Part shown: piece after piece, positions 22,680 to 31,900 of the stretch | How positions within the stretch are numbered: the stretch's first letter is position 1 | Layout of the letters: each line of letters starts with the position of its first letter | Assembly (NCBI GenBank): GCA_005281725.1 | Contig: SSBO01000033.1 | Span: 1 to 32,365, forward strand | DNA length: 32,365 nucleotides | Source: Wuchereria bancrofti | Lineage: Eukaryota > Nematoda > Chromadorea > Rhabditida > Onchocercidae | Direction: 5' to 3' | The notes under the pieces: generated by a model | Databases searched by the model: none | What the model saw: the letters and a program-made list of their open reading frames with translations, nothing else | What the model was told of the DNA's origin: nothing | Program-made: the position numbers and the translations under genes

Positions 22680-22943
22680 TCAAAATGGTAAAATAATTAT
22701 TGCTTTTCTTTTTTTAAAATAAAAAATTAGATTAAAAAAATAAAAAAGATTGAAAAGATTTAAAAATAATGCAAGAAAAGGGTGGAAAATAACGGTTCTT
22801 TCTTCCAATGTAATATGATATAAAAATGAAGAAAATCTAGTAATTATTCCAAAATTTCCGCACCCTGATTTTAAACATATTATTTTACAGTTTGAGAAAA
22901 GAAACGTTAGAAAGTTATTTATCACGTAAAAACCGAAAAACAA
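22680..22943 (-). CDS. Exon-like minus-strand frame in block D (copies at 23343-23582 and 24888-25154, ends altered by Ns)
   Basis: An 87-codon minus-strand frame whose left end differs between copies because of the N joints. The shared core reads GCGNFGIITRFSSFLYHITL then EERTVIFHPFLALF, a better residue mix than the flanking low-complexity parts. It could begin after the acceptor TTTAAAATCAG (near 22873-22883). The frame has no ATG at its left end (first codon TTG). The plus strand of the same block has competing exon-like segments, including one running to a TTAG|GTAAAT donor (23065) that contains PAAEMINLPFNKI. Strand is unresolved and no family is recognised. Confidence 0.25.
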   Translation of the reverse strand: MFFGFYVINNFLTFLFSNCKIICLKSGCGNFGIITRFSSFLYHITLEERTVIFHPFLALFLNLFNLFYFFNLIFYFKKRKAIIILPF

Positions 22944-23372
22944 TATTTCTTTTCTTAAATAACGTTAATTTATTAAACTTTAACATCTTATAGTAACTTG
23001 GAATACCATTTTTCTGTGTTCATGCCAGCGGCTGAAATGATTAATTTGCCTTTTAACAAAATTAGGTAAATTTTAATTTATATGGTAGAAATTTTATTTT
23101 ATATGGTAGAAATTTATTTGTTTAGATTTAAAGTTTAAAAAAATTTAATTTAATTTCTACAATTAATTATACGAATGTATTTTAATTAATATACGAATTT
23201 TAATTCGTATATTAAAAAAAATTTTGAAAAAAAACTTTAGATTAATATACGAATGTATTTTGTTACTATCTTATTAAATTAATAAGCTTTTATAGGATAC
23301 TAATTTAAAAGATGAAAAATAAATCATTTCTTGTTTTTTAATTTAAATAAAATATTTTGCAATCCTTATTCT
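22719..23372. repeat. Block D, copy 1 (cut at the N at 23373)
   Basis: Continues from block C and equals the starts of copies 2 (offset 639) and 3 (offset 2211). Confidence 0.9.
23186..23215. repeat. 30-bp near-perfect palindrome with flanking ATACGAATGTATTTT copies
   Basis: TTAATATACGAATT, a 2-nt TT centre, then AATTCGTATATTAA: a 14-bp stem. ATACGAATGTATTTT or a close variant occurs just upstream (about 23170), at the palindrome, and downstream (about 23248). Copies of the palindrome lie at 23825-23854 and 25397-25426. It could be the remnant of a small inverted-repeat element; no target duplication was identified. Confidence 0.75.
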
Positions 23373-23373
23373 N

Positions 23374-24928
23374 AAAAAATAAAAAAGATTGAAAAGATTT
23401 AAAAATAATGCAAGAAAAGGGTGGAAAATAACGGTTCTTTCTTCCAATGTAATATGATATAAAAATGAAGAAAATCTAGTAATTATTCCAAAATTTCCGC
23501 ACCCTGATTTTAAACATATTATTTTACAGTTTGAGAAAAGAAACGTTAGAAAGTTATTTATCACGTAAAAACCGAAAAACAATATTTCTTTTCTTAAATA
23601 ACGTTAATTTATTAAACTTTAACATCTTATAGTAACTTGGAATACCATTTTTCTGTGTTCATGCCAGCGGCTGAAATGATTAATTTGCCTTTTAACAAAA
23701 TTAGGTAAATTTTAATTTATATGGTAGAAATTTTATTTTATATGGTAGAAATTTATTTGTTTAGATTTAAAGTTTAAAAAAATTTAATTTAATTTCTACA
23801 ATTAATTATACGAATGTATTTTAATTAATATACGAATTTTAATTCGTATATTAAAAAAAATTTTGAAAAAAAACTTTAGATTAATATACGAATGTATTTT
23901 GTTACTATCTTATTAAATTAATAAGCTTTTATAGGATACTAATTTAAAAGATGAAAAATAAATCATTTCTTGTTTTTTAATTTAAATAAAATATTTTGCA
24001 ATCCTTATTCTAATTTTGCTTTGTAATTTAATTTAATTTGAAAGAAAAAAAGGATTGTTTTTTACAAATTAATCGTTTTTACAAATTAATTGTGGAAAAA
24101 GGAATTAAAGAATGTTGCACAAAATTTTTTTCAAATTAGAGTTGAATAAATTAAATCCTTTTAAACTAAATTAAAACGTGAAAAAAATTTCAGCAAATGA
24201 ACAAACAAATCTAATAATTGTAAAGGTATCGATGTTATATTTAATTAAATGATTCAAGTATTCACATTTCATTTGCCTAAATAGAAAACAAAAAATAGTA
24301 ATGGCGATTATTTCAGTACAAAATTTCATTTCCTATTTGATTTCCTCATTCTTCCTTCTCTCACTTCACTTCTTCTATCACTTTAATCTCACCAATTTAC
24401 AAGTACTTTCATTTTATTTTATTTTTTTATGCGACGTTGATAGACGTAAAATAGAATTTGATACGGAAATGAACGAAGCGCAAAAAATGGTTTAATACGT
24501 TGTAACAGCATTGAAATGATCACAAGCGTGCGACAAAAAATGTGCAACCATTCGTAATTTTTTGGTGGAATTAAAGTGATCATCAGTAAATTCAATTTTT
24601 TTTTTCAAAACTTTGAAACAGCATCAGTAAATTCAATTTTCTCAATTTAAAAAGAAAATAATTACAAAATACTAACAAAAATTTTTTCTAATGAATTATA
24701 CTTATTATTATAAACAATGATAGAAAGTAATACTAAATGATAATTAAAGTATAAGCATAAAAATGATAGCGAATGATGATGAAATAATATTTGAAATTAT
24801 TTGAAATTTTCTTCCTTACTCAAATTATTTTTTAACAAAATTTTCAAACATTATTTAAACTATTGGAAAAAATTTTTTTTGCAATTATTAGGAATTTTCA
24901 ACAAAAAAAAAGGAAATTAACAATTGCG
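23374..24928. repeat. Block D, copy 2 (between Ns at 23373 and 24929)
   Basis: Starts equal to 22735 and ends equal to 26500. It overlaps copy 1 by about 0.64 kb and copy 3 over its full length (offset 1572). Confidence 0.9.
24419..24583 (-). CDS. Possible 54-residue protein or exon (copy at 25991-26155)
   Basis: An ATG-initiated minus-strand frame in a patch of raised GC. It starts MITLIPPKNYEWLHIFCRTL and ends YQILFYVYQRRIKK, with TAA followed at once by AATAAA. Residues 12-28 (LHIFCRTLVIISMLLQ) could be a membrane or amphipathic helix, and the C-terminus is basic. The opposite strand holds an overlapping 64-codon frame (24301-24495) ending RRKIEFDTEMNEAQKMV, which is a real competitor. 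I prefer the minus strand because its composition is more even and the overlap covers most of the GC-richer patch. Family not recognised. Confidence 0.3.
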   Translation of the reverse strand: MITLIPPKNYEWLHIFCRTLVIISMLLQRIKPFFALRSFPYQILFYVYQRRIKK

Positions 24929-24929
24929 N

Positions 24930-26500
24930 ATAAAAAATTAGATTAAAAAAATAAAAAAGATTGAAAAGATTTAAAAATAATGCAAGAAAAGGGTGGAAAA
25001 TAACGGTTCTTTCTTCCAATGTAATATGATATAAAAATGAAGAAAATCTAGTAATTATTCCAAAATTTCCGCACCCTGATTTTAAACATATTATTTTACA
25101 GTTTGAGAAAAGAAACGTTAGAAAGTTATTTATCACGTAAAAACCGAAAAACAATATTTCTTTTCTTAAATAACGTTAATTTATTAAACTTTAACATCTT
25201 ATAGTAACTTGGAATACCATTTTTCTGTGTTCATGCCAGCGGCTGAAATGATTAATTTGCCTTTTAACAAAATTAGGTAAATTTTAATTTATATGGTAGA
25301 AATTTTATTTTATATGGTAGAAATTTATTTGTTTAGATTTAAAGTTTAAAAAAATTTAATTTAATTTCTACAATTAATTATACGAATGTATTTTAATTAA
25401 TATACGAATTTTAATTCGTATATTAAAAAAAATTTTGAAAAAAAACTTTAGATTAATATACGAATGTATTTTGTTACTATCTTATTAAATTAATAAGCTT
25501 TTATAGGATACTAATTTAAAAGATGAAAAATAAATCATTTCTTGTTTTTTAATTTAAATAAAATATTTTGCAATCCTTATTCTAATTTTGCTTTGTAATT
25601 TAATTTAATTTGAAAGAAAAAAAGGATTGTTTTTTACAAATTAATCGTTTTTACAAATTAATTGTGGAAAAAGGAATTAAAGAATGTTGCACAAAATTTT
25701 TTTCAAATTAGAGTTGAATAAATTAAATCCTTTTAAACTAAATTAAAACGTGAAAAAAATTTCAGCAAATGAACAAACAAATCTAATAATTGTAAAGGTA
25801 TCGATGTTATATTTAATTAAATGATTCAAGTATTCACATTTCATTTGCCTAAATAGAAAACAAAAAATAGTAATGGCGATTATTTCAGTACAAAATTTCA
25901 TTTCCTATTTGATTTCCTCATTCTTCCTTCTCTCACTTCACTTCTTCTATCACTTTAATCTCACCAATTTACAAGTACTTTCATTTTATTTTATTTTTTT
26001 ATGCGACGTTGATAGACGTAAAATAGAATTTGATACGGAAATGAACGAAGCGCAAAAAATGGTTTAATACGTTGTAACAGCATTGAAATGATCACAAGCG
26101 TGCGACAAAAAATGTGCAACCATTCGTAATTTTTTGGTGGAATTAAAGTGATCATCAGTAAATTCAATTTTTTTTTTCAAAACTTTGAAACAGCATCAGT
26201 AAATTCAATTTTCTCAATTTAAAAAGAAAATAATTACAAAATACTAACAAAAATTTTTTCTAATGAATTATACTTATTATTATAAACAATGATAGAAAGT
26301 AATACTAAATGATAATTAAAGTATAAGCATAAAAATGATAGCGAATGATGATGAAATAATATTTGAAATTATTTGAAATTTTCTTCCTTACTCAAATTAT
26401 TTTTTAACAAAATTTTCAAACATTATTTAAACTATTGGAAAAAATTTTTTTTGCAATTATTAGGAATTTTCAACAAAAAAAAAGGAAATTAACAATTGCG
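24930..26500. repeat. Block D, copy 3, continuing into unique sequence
   Basis: Starts equal to 22719 and runs past 26500 into single-copy DNA. It therefore links block D to the right-hand part of the window. Confidence 0.9.
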
Positions 26501-26524
26501 ATAAAAAAAGCTTTGAATTGATTT

Positions 26525-26680
26525 GCTAACAATATTCCCGTGTTATTTATTATGGTAAAAATATTTCGATATTAATTACTTACTACGCTAACAATATTCC
26601 GATATTAATCATTTACTAAGCTAACAATATTCCGCTGTTCATTTAGTATGCTAACAACATCTCGATTAATAATTCCACGA
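26525..26680. repeat. Minisatellite with 30-33-bp units beginning GCTAACAATATTCCG
   Basis: Units start at 26525, 26555 (degenerate, GTAAAAATATTTCG), 26587, 26620 and 26650. The heads are conserved and the tails (TGTTATTTATTATG, ATATTAATCATTTACTAA, CTGTTCATTTAGTAT) vary. A single similar head, GCTAATATATTCCGTGTTTA, lies at 3064 and 5030 in block A. Confidence 0.85.
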
Positions 26681-27079
26681 ATTTTCAACAAAAAAACATA
26701 AATTTTTTGAGATAAAAAGATAAGGAAAATAGGATAGAAAAGAAGAAAGTATTAAAAAAAAAGTAAAAAGAAATTAAAAAATATTAAATGCGAGAGGATT
26801 ATCTTAGCTTATTTGCTAACGATTAAAATGTTTTTTTAGACAATTTTGTTTTTTAATTTTAAAGCGAAAGTGATTGTGATGAAAATAATGGCGCCAAAGA
26901 AAATAGAACAAAACAAGTAACTTAATTAATTACAATGAAAACTAAAATGATGTCAAGCAGAAGCCTGAAATTAATTATGAAATTAATTAGTTACGTTGCT
27001 GCTCATATTGTCAAATTATAACATTTGTATCAAAATTTGCTAACATAAAAAACTAAATTGTTAAAATTTGAAAAATTAC
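26681..27079. other. AT-rich stretch with ambiguous small exon-like pieces
   Basis: On plus, a GTTTTTTTAG acceptor (26830-26839) opens a 26-codon frame (26840-26920) ending MAPKKIEQNK, and a 28-codon ATG frame lies at 26935-27021. On minus, a good TTAATTTCAG acceptor opens about ten hydrophobic codons (LLLDIILVFI) before a GTAATT donor (roughly 26937-26967). These cannot all be true and none is decisive. Confidence 0.3.
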
Positions 27080-27166
27080 AGATTTGAAAGATGAATGCAT
27101 CAGTAGCATTCGTTCAGCACCATCAATATTACCATCTTTTGGAGTAAATAAATCAAGTTTGTTTTG
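27080..27166 (-). CDS. Exon-like segment, 29 codons, minus strand
   Basis: Between an acceptor (AAATTTTTAAG) and a donor (TCT|GTAATT) the minus strand reads QNKLDLFTPKDGNIDGAERM then LLMHSSFKS, a balanced soluble composition with an acidic-glycine stretch. The plus strand is also open between an acceptor (AAATTACAG, ending 27081) and a GGA|GTAAAT donor, reading LKDECISSIRSAPSILPSFG. Both are credible by eye. I prefer minus because it fits the direction of the better-supported 5' exon at 28350-28430. No family recognised. Confidence 0.3.
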
Positions 27167-27552
27167 CTTAAAAATTTAGAATCAAACTTTATTAGATAAT
27201 TATTGTTAACATAAACTAATTAAATTATTAAAATTTTAAGCAATTATAGATCAAAGAATTAAAATGTTCTGAAAAATTTTTTCTATTTCTTTAGTTTTGT
27301 TAGGAATAATTAATAATTGATACGTGATATATAGTATAAATATGATATAAAAATTATGGTAAGTCTTGAAATAATCGTTACTATTTTACGACTAAACATT
27401 AATTACTTAAAAACAGTTAGCAAAAAAAAGAGAATATTTATTCTTTCTATTTATTAAGTTCCAAAAGAAGAATGTAATTTTAAATCTTATAACATTTTGT
27501 AAACAAATTATTATAGGTATTCTTCAGAAATATTCCACACACTCATCATTAC

Positions 27553-27597
27553 CATAAAGTGATAAACAACGTCGTAAATAACTCCGTAATTAAAATT
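27553..27597 (-). CDS. Exon-like segment, 45 bp, minus strand
   Basis: An acceptor (AATCCCATAG) and a donor (ATG|GTAATG) frame 45 bp that read NFNYGVIYDVVYHFM in phase 0, or ILITELFTTLFITL if joined directly to the 2-nt overhang of the exon at 28350. The second reading keeps the upstream frame open and gives a hydrophobic continuation. The plus strand here also has an open exon-like frame (27517-27612, starting VFFRNIPHTHHYHK). Confidence 0.22.
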
Positions 27598-27845
27598 CTA
27601 TGGGATTATTAAAATTCCGGCATACTAACTGATGATTATTAAATTGATTAATTAGTTAAATGGAAATAAGTTTATTTAATTGTTAAAAATACTTTAATTT
27701 CTATAATTTCATAAGGGACAAAAAGATAAATAATTACTTAAAGAAATAGATGAATAATATAGATTAACTAAGTAAAGGATTAAAATATCATTTGTAAATT
27801 TCAGAAATTAATTTGTGAAGAAAAAACTTTGTAATAAAATTTTGC

Positions 27846-28122
27846 ATTTATCATTGTAGCTACCATTATATTTATCATTTTATTACTATGCTGATAATTA
27901 TATCATTATATTCATCATTATATCACTACTTAACATTACGTTCACCACTACTCACAATTGGCAATTATATCACTATAGTTATATTTACATTATCTCAATG
28001 TATTCATCATTATATCATTTTATTTATCATCATATTTATCATTACATCACTATACTTATCATTATACTTGTCAATGTATTTATCGTTATATGTATTCATT
28101 ATTATATTTATCATCATATTAT
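27846..28122. repeat. Degenerate ATTTATCATTAT-type repeat, about 280 bp
   Basis: Irregular repetition of ATTTATCATTATATCACT-like words. The open frames on both strands here (27888-28124 plus, 28010-28225 minus) are products of the repeat. Confidence 0.85.
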
Positions 28123-28349
28123 AGTGATGTAATTTCCAAATGAGAAATTTTATTAATATAAACAAAAAACCCAAAGCATTGATTAATGTAAATATGTGAT
28201 ATACTTTTAAGTTTTTGTTGCACATAGCGTGCTAGTTATATGTGAATGAAATGAAAATAGAAAACTAATTTTGACAAATAAACAAAACAAAAAAAAAAAA
28301 GACTTTTTTTTCTTTCTAATAAATTTTCCTTACTAAACAAATAATTTAC

Positions 28350-28430
28350 CGGAAAAATTGCTTGGCCATGATAGAAGAGGTGACAAATGGATCACTGAAA
28401 GGATTAATGGGCACCATTTGACAAACGTAA
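28350..28430 (-). CDS. Possible first exon with trans-splice acceptor, minus strand
   Basis: On the minus strand an acceptor (TTTCAATTTCATAG) ends just before 28430. Thirteen nucleotides later an ATG at 28417 opens MVPINPFSDPFVTSSIMAKQ then FF, ending with two nucleotides of the next codon at a CG|GTAAAT donor (28350). The patch is clearly less AT-rich than its flanks. An acceptor, a short leader, an ATG, normal codons and a donor in order are what an SL trans-spliced first exon would show. NPFSDPF resembles NPF-type endocytic motifs, which is only a resemblance. The downstream exons are uncertain (candidates at 27553-27597 and 27080-27166). The plus strand is also open here for about 50 codons (starting near TNNLPEKLLGHDRRGDKW) but lacks an ATG and a good acceptor. 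Confidence 0.4.
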
Positions 28431-29474
28431 CTATGAAATTGAAAATATTTCTGTTAATAGCATTAAAGAAAAGAATGATTTTATTTTTTTAGTTAATAAA
28501 AAATTTTAAATGAACAACAAAGATTTTTTAATAAACTGAAAATTGAAATGAAATACTTTGCAATTTAAAATAATTTTAATAATTTAGAAAAAAATTTTTT
28601 TTGTCAAAAATTATTTGCGAAGCGAAATATGAAAAAAGAAAGTAGGCAAATTTTAAATTGTTAATTCTTTTTTTAATTTGATATTTTAAATAAATATTCT
28701 TTTATAGTAGCAGTACAAATGGCGAAAGTATGACAGCTTCTAAAATTACAGCTTCTGAAAAAAACATACGATGACGATAATGAAATATTATCATACGATA
28801 ATGAATAGCAAGAATTTGTCAATAATTATTTTAAATTTAATAATAATATTTATTGAAAATAATAAAATTTATTTTTCAACAATAATGATTTGAATTTAAT
28901 AATAATCCCAAAAATAAATTTAAAAAAAGAAAATGTTAAAAAATTCTAAGCAAAATAAGATTAATAATTTGTATTTTTTGCACAAATTTAATAATTTGTG
29001 TTATTTTTCTGCACATGTTTTATTTAAAAATTTATTTATTTAATTGTTAATTAGCTAATTCATTTATTTACTAAACTTAGGAACAGCTAGAATTTTCTTT
29101 TTTTTGAAAAATAATTACAACTATTAATAATGGTAAATTCTGTATTTCATATTTATATGTTCTTTGTATTTCAGTACAAAACAGATCACTTTCCAAAAAT
29201 TATCAATTTTTGTACTTGTTCCATATTTACTTATTAGTTATTAAATTTAATTTGATTTATTATTTACATTCCTATCTCTACATTATTTGTATTTCAATAT
29301 AACTTATTACGCATTCATTTATTATTTATTTAATTTAGCATATTCACTAATTATTTATATTTCTACTTAATTATTATTTATATTTTAGCACCAATTTATT
29401 ACATATTTACATGTTAGTTATAATTTTATTCACATTACTATTTGCATCAACAAAATGAATTAAATTGGCTATGA
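28431..29474. other. AT-rich spacer with decayed simple repeats
   Basis: No gene is supported. The part from about 29220 to 29450 is a loose TTATTTACATT/TTATTTATATT repeat, similar in kind to 27846-28122. Confidence 0.5.
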
Positions 29475-29642
29475 GAAATCACAAATAGGCAGAAAGCAAA
29501 AATCGAAGAACTTAGTGAAGGAAGAAAAATGCTATCCATTGAACTTGCAGAACTCAAAGATATCATTTTAGTTGATACTTATTTAGTTGACATTTATTCA
29601 ACTAACAATTCTTATACGAAGATTCTGTCTGCTACTTACTAA
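29475..29642 (+). CDS. Exon-like fragment with a short helical segment
   Basis: After a TGA, 55 codons stay open to a TAA. The first half (RQKAKIEELSEGRKMLSIEL, AELKDIILVD) has the charged and leucine spacing of a short coiled coil; the second half (TYLVDIYSTNNSYTKILSAT) is ordinary. An internal ATG at 29529 would give 37 residues. The minus strand also has an ATG frame here (starting MISLSSASSMDSIFL). No convincing splice sites frame either reading. It may be an exon remnant. Confidence 0.2.
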   Translation, partial: EITNRQKAKIEELSEGRKMLSIELAELKDIILVDTYLVDIYSTNNSYTKILSATY

Positions 29643-30147
29643 AAGCTTCATTATCTTTAATTAGACTTTTCCTCACTTTTTTCGCTTTTTTGCACTTTTT
29701 CATTTTTTCGAAGGTTTTTATTTATTTCATTTCAAACTTTAGTAAAAGCAAAAAAACATTTGAAAAAGTTGATAGCATTTGGATATTTTATCTATTAAAA
29801 TATGTAAAAAAATTGTCGTTTTTTTCATTTTAAATGAAGCTTTAAAATAGGAAAAAATAATTGAATTTAATTACTTAAAAATAAAAAATTTTTTTTTCAT
29901 CAGTCTAATGTTTTTTCTTTCAGCTTTTCATATTGTATTCTTTCTTATACTTTTTTAAATAATGCCAAAAAACACGAAAAAAGGAAAAATACAAAAAACT
30001 TGAAAAGAAAAAATTTTTAATTTTGCTTTGCTTTTCTTTTTGTTTTTTGTTTTTGTTAAACAGAAAAACAGATAAACAAAGCCAAAGAAAGACAGGCAAA
30101 AAGGATTGTTTTTGTTAAAATATTAAATTAAATTTTTTTTCGAAACG
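29643..30147. other. AT-rich spacer, no supported gene
   Basis: Dominated by T- and A-runs. No RNA gene or repeat unit is seen. Confidence 0.5.
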
Positions 30148-30267
30148 TTACAACAACAAATTTAACCACCGAACAAACATTTTCATTGGCAAATCGAAAC
30201 AAATTTTTGAACAATGAAGTAAATGACCGATTGTTGAAGCGATGTGCTGCACAACAGAAGCAAACAT
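30148..30267 (-). CDS. Possible 39-residue frame or exon, with a competing plus-strand exon
   Basis: Minus: an ATG opens MFASVVQHIASTIGHLLHCS and closes MFVRWLNLLL, and GCTTCTGTTGTGCAG inside it would also serve as an acceptor. Plus: the same DNA is open without an ATG (TEQTFSLANRNKFLNNEVND, RLLKRCAAQQKQTFKYLN) to a good A|GTATGT donor at 30282. A phase-compatible acceptor (TTTTGATAACAG, 30379-30390) then opens 40 hydrophobic codons ending at 30515. The patch is GC-richer than its flanks on either reading. I cannot decide the strand. Confidence 0.25.
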   Translation of the reverse strand: MFASVVQHIASTIGHLLHCSKICFDLPMKMFVRWLNLLL

Positions 30268-30759
30268 TTAAATATTTAAACAGTATGTTTAGCAATTGCA
30301 TATTTCGTTTTGGTATTAATCATAATTTTAATTTGTAAAATAATTGATAATTTTATTTTAAAATTATCAATAATTTTATTTTGATAACAGGTATTTACAT
30401 AAATTATATGCTTTTTTATTCATTTGTTTTATTTATTTTTGTCTTTTTTGTTTCTACCATATTTTATGCATTGTTAGTTTTGATTTTTTTTTACCAAATG
30501 ATTATATTTAATTGAAATATCTTTAAATTGAATGTTTTTACTAATTTGATATTTCTTTTTCTGCATATTAATAATTTATCAAAAAACTTCAATTAAACTT
30601 AATTCTCAGTAGTAATTGCATGTTTTATTTTGAAATTCATAGCAATTGATAATTTTATTTTGAAAGAAATGTTGCATAATTTATACATTAATTACTGATA
30701 AGATTACTTCGTTGAAGTAATTTTACTAAAAGCTTTTTTATTTTATTGTAACATTGAAT

Positions 30760-31023
30760 TTAGTAATATACAAAATTTAATTTTATAACTGTTCCATTAA
30801 GATTATTGGAATGTAATCGAAAAAACTTATCAAAAATTTTACGGATCAAATTTAATTCCAGTTTAATTATTATTATTTTTATCAGATTAAATAAAATGCT
30901 AATAGAGGATTTGAATAATTTTGAACGACAACATGTATTTTTGTCACAAAGTTGTATTAAAATTTCACTTTTGATGAGCAGAAATTTATTGATGCACTTC
31001 AAGTTAAATTGCTCGGTAGTCAT
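30760..31023 (-). CDS. Possible 87-residue protein, minus strand
   Basis: One of the longest ATG-initiated frames in the window. It starts MTTEQFNLKCINKFLLIKSE, includes IQLCDKNTCCRSKLFKS, and becomes low-complexity (LIKIIIIKLELNL) before a basic stretch FDKFFRLHSNN. Four cysteines lie in the first half. No signal peptide or family motif. On plus, a textbook TTTTTATCAG acceptor (ending 30885) is followed 10 nt later by an ATG and 44 codons (MLIEDLNNFERQHVFLSQSC onward) to 31030, which is an equally good short model. Only one is likely to be used. Confidence 0.28.
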   Translation of the reverse strand: MTTEQFNLKCINKFLLIKSEILIQLCDKNTCCRSKLFKSSISILFNLIKIIIIKLELNLIRKIFDKFFRLHSNNLNGTVIKLNFVYY

Positions 31024-31030
31024 ATTATAA

Positions 31031-31900
31031 GTTTTGATTCATTCTTATCAAATTATTATCAATGATTTTTTCAAATATAAAATTAAAATATTAATAGAAA
31101 TGATTATCAATATTTATTTCATATCTTAAAAATAAGAATAGCTTCTTTCTTGTCAACATGTTTTAATTTTTTAATTTTACTTTTTATTTAAAGAATAAAA
31201 GAAATATGAAAAAAAAGTTATGCGCAATAAATAAAATTCTTTGTAGTAAATAGCAAAATAAATACTTTAAAATTTCGCCTTTTATTTGTTCGCCTTTTAT
31301 TGATTAAATTTTAATTAAAAATTTTAATACTGCAAGGATAAATTAATTTTTCTTTTCTTTCATTTTTTTCTAACTAGCATAAAAAACGTATGGTAAATTT
31401 ATATGAATAAAGCACGAGCAACTGATCCAACATTACCAACTTTTGAAAAGCATTTGTAATTTTTTTTGGTTTATTTATTTTATTCATTTTCATTTGTACA
31501 TTTTTAAAGAGTAAAATTTTTTAATTCATTATTTAATTTTATTGTTTATTATTCAATTTCAATAAAAAGTTACTTTTTTAAAATTGCAGAAAAAAGTTTT
31601 TTTTATTACTATCAACGTTTTTTTTCAATTTATTCAAAAAAGTTTGTTAAACAAAATTTTTATTCAAATTTTAATGAATATTATAAAAATCACAAAACAA
31701 ATAAAGAATCAAATGAGAAAAAGAAGCAAAAAATTAAATTTAACTTTATTAGTAATTTCTTTTTTATTACTAATTATATAATCATATCTTTTTTATATAA
31801 ATTTTGTTTATTTCTTTCTATTTATTTTAGTTTTTTTAAAAGTTTAACATTATTTGGCAATTATCTGGATATCATTGCATTTCAACGATCATTTACTGGT
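31031..31900. other. AT-rich spacer up to the right-hand LTR-like repeat
   Basis: A 65-codon plus-strand frame (31584-31781) is F/I/K/L-rich and starts at TTG; I do not accept it. Nothing else is seen. Confidence 0.5.

Larger units (their letters stand above)
18345..22768. repeat. Block B copy 3 and block C copy 4, continuous
   Basis: Equals 9695-12034 (offset 8650), 12156-15233 (offset 6364) and 15235-17055 (offset 5713). This is the only copy running without a gap from block B through C into D, so it is the best single representation of that part of the locus. Confidence 0.9.

Noticed and set aside
24301..24495. 64-codon plus-strand frame ending MNEAQKMV
   Set aside because: Mostly low-complexity hydrophobic; the credible part overlaps a better-composed minus-strand frame. 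Kept only as a competitor.
27888..28225. Plus and minus frames in the ATTTATCAT region
   Set aside because: Translations of a degenerate simple repeat.
31584..31781. 65-codon plus-strand frame
   Set aside because: Non-ATG start and low-complexity composition.
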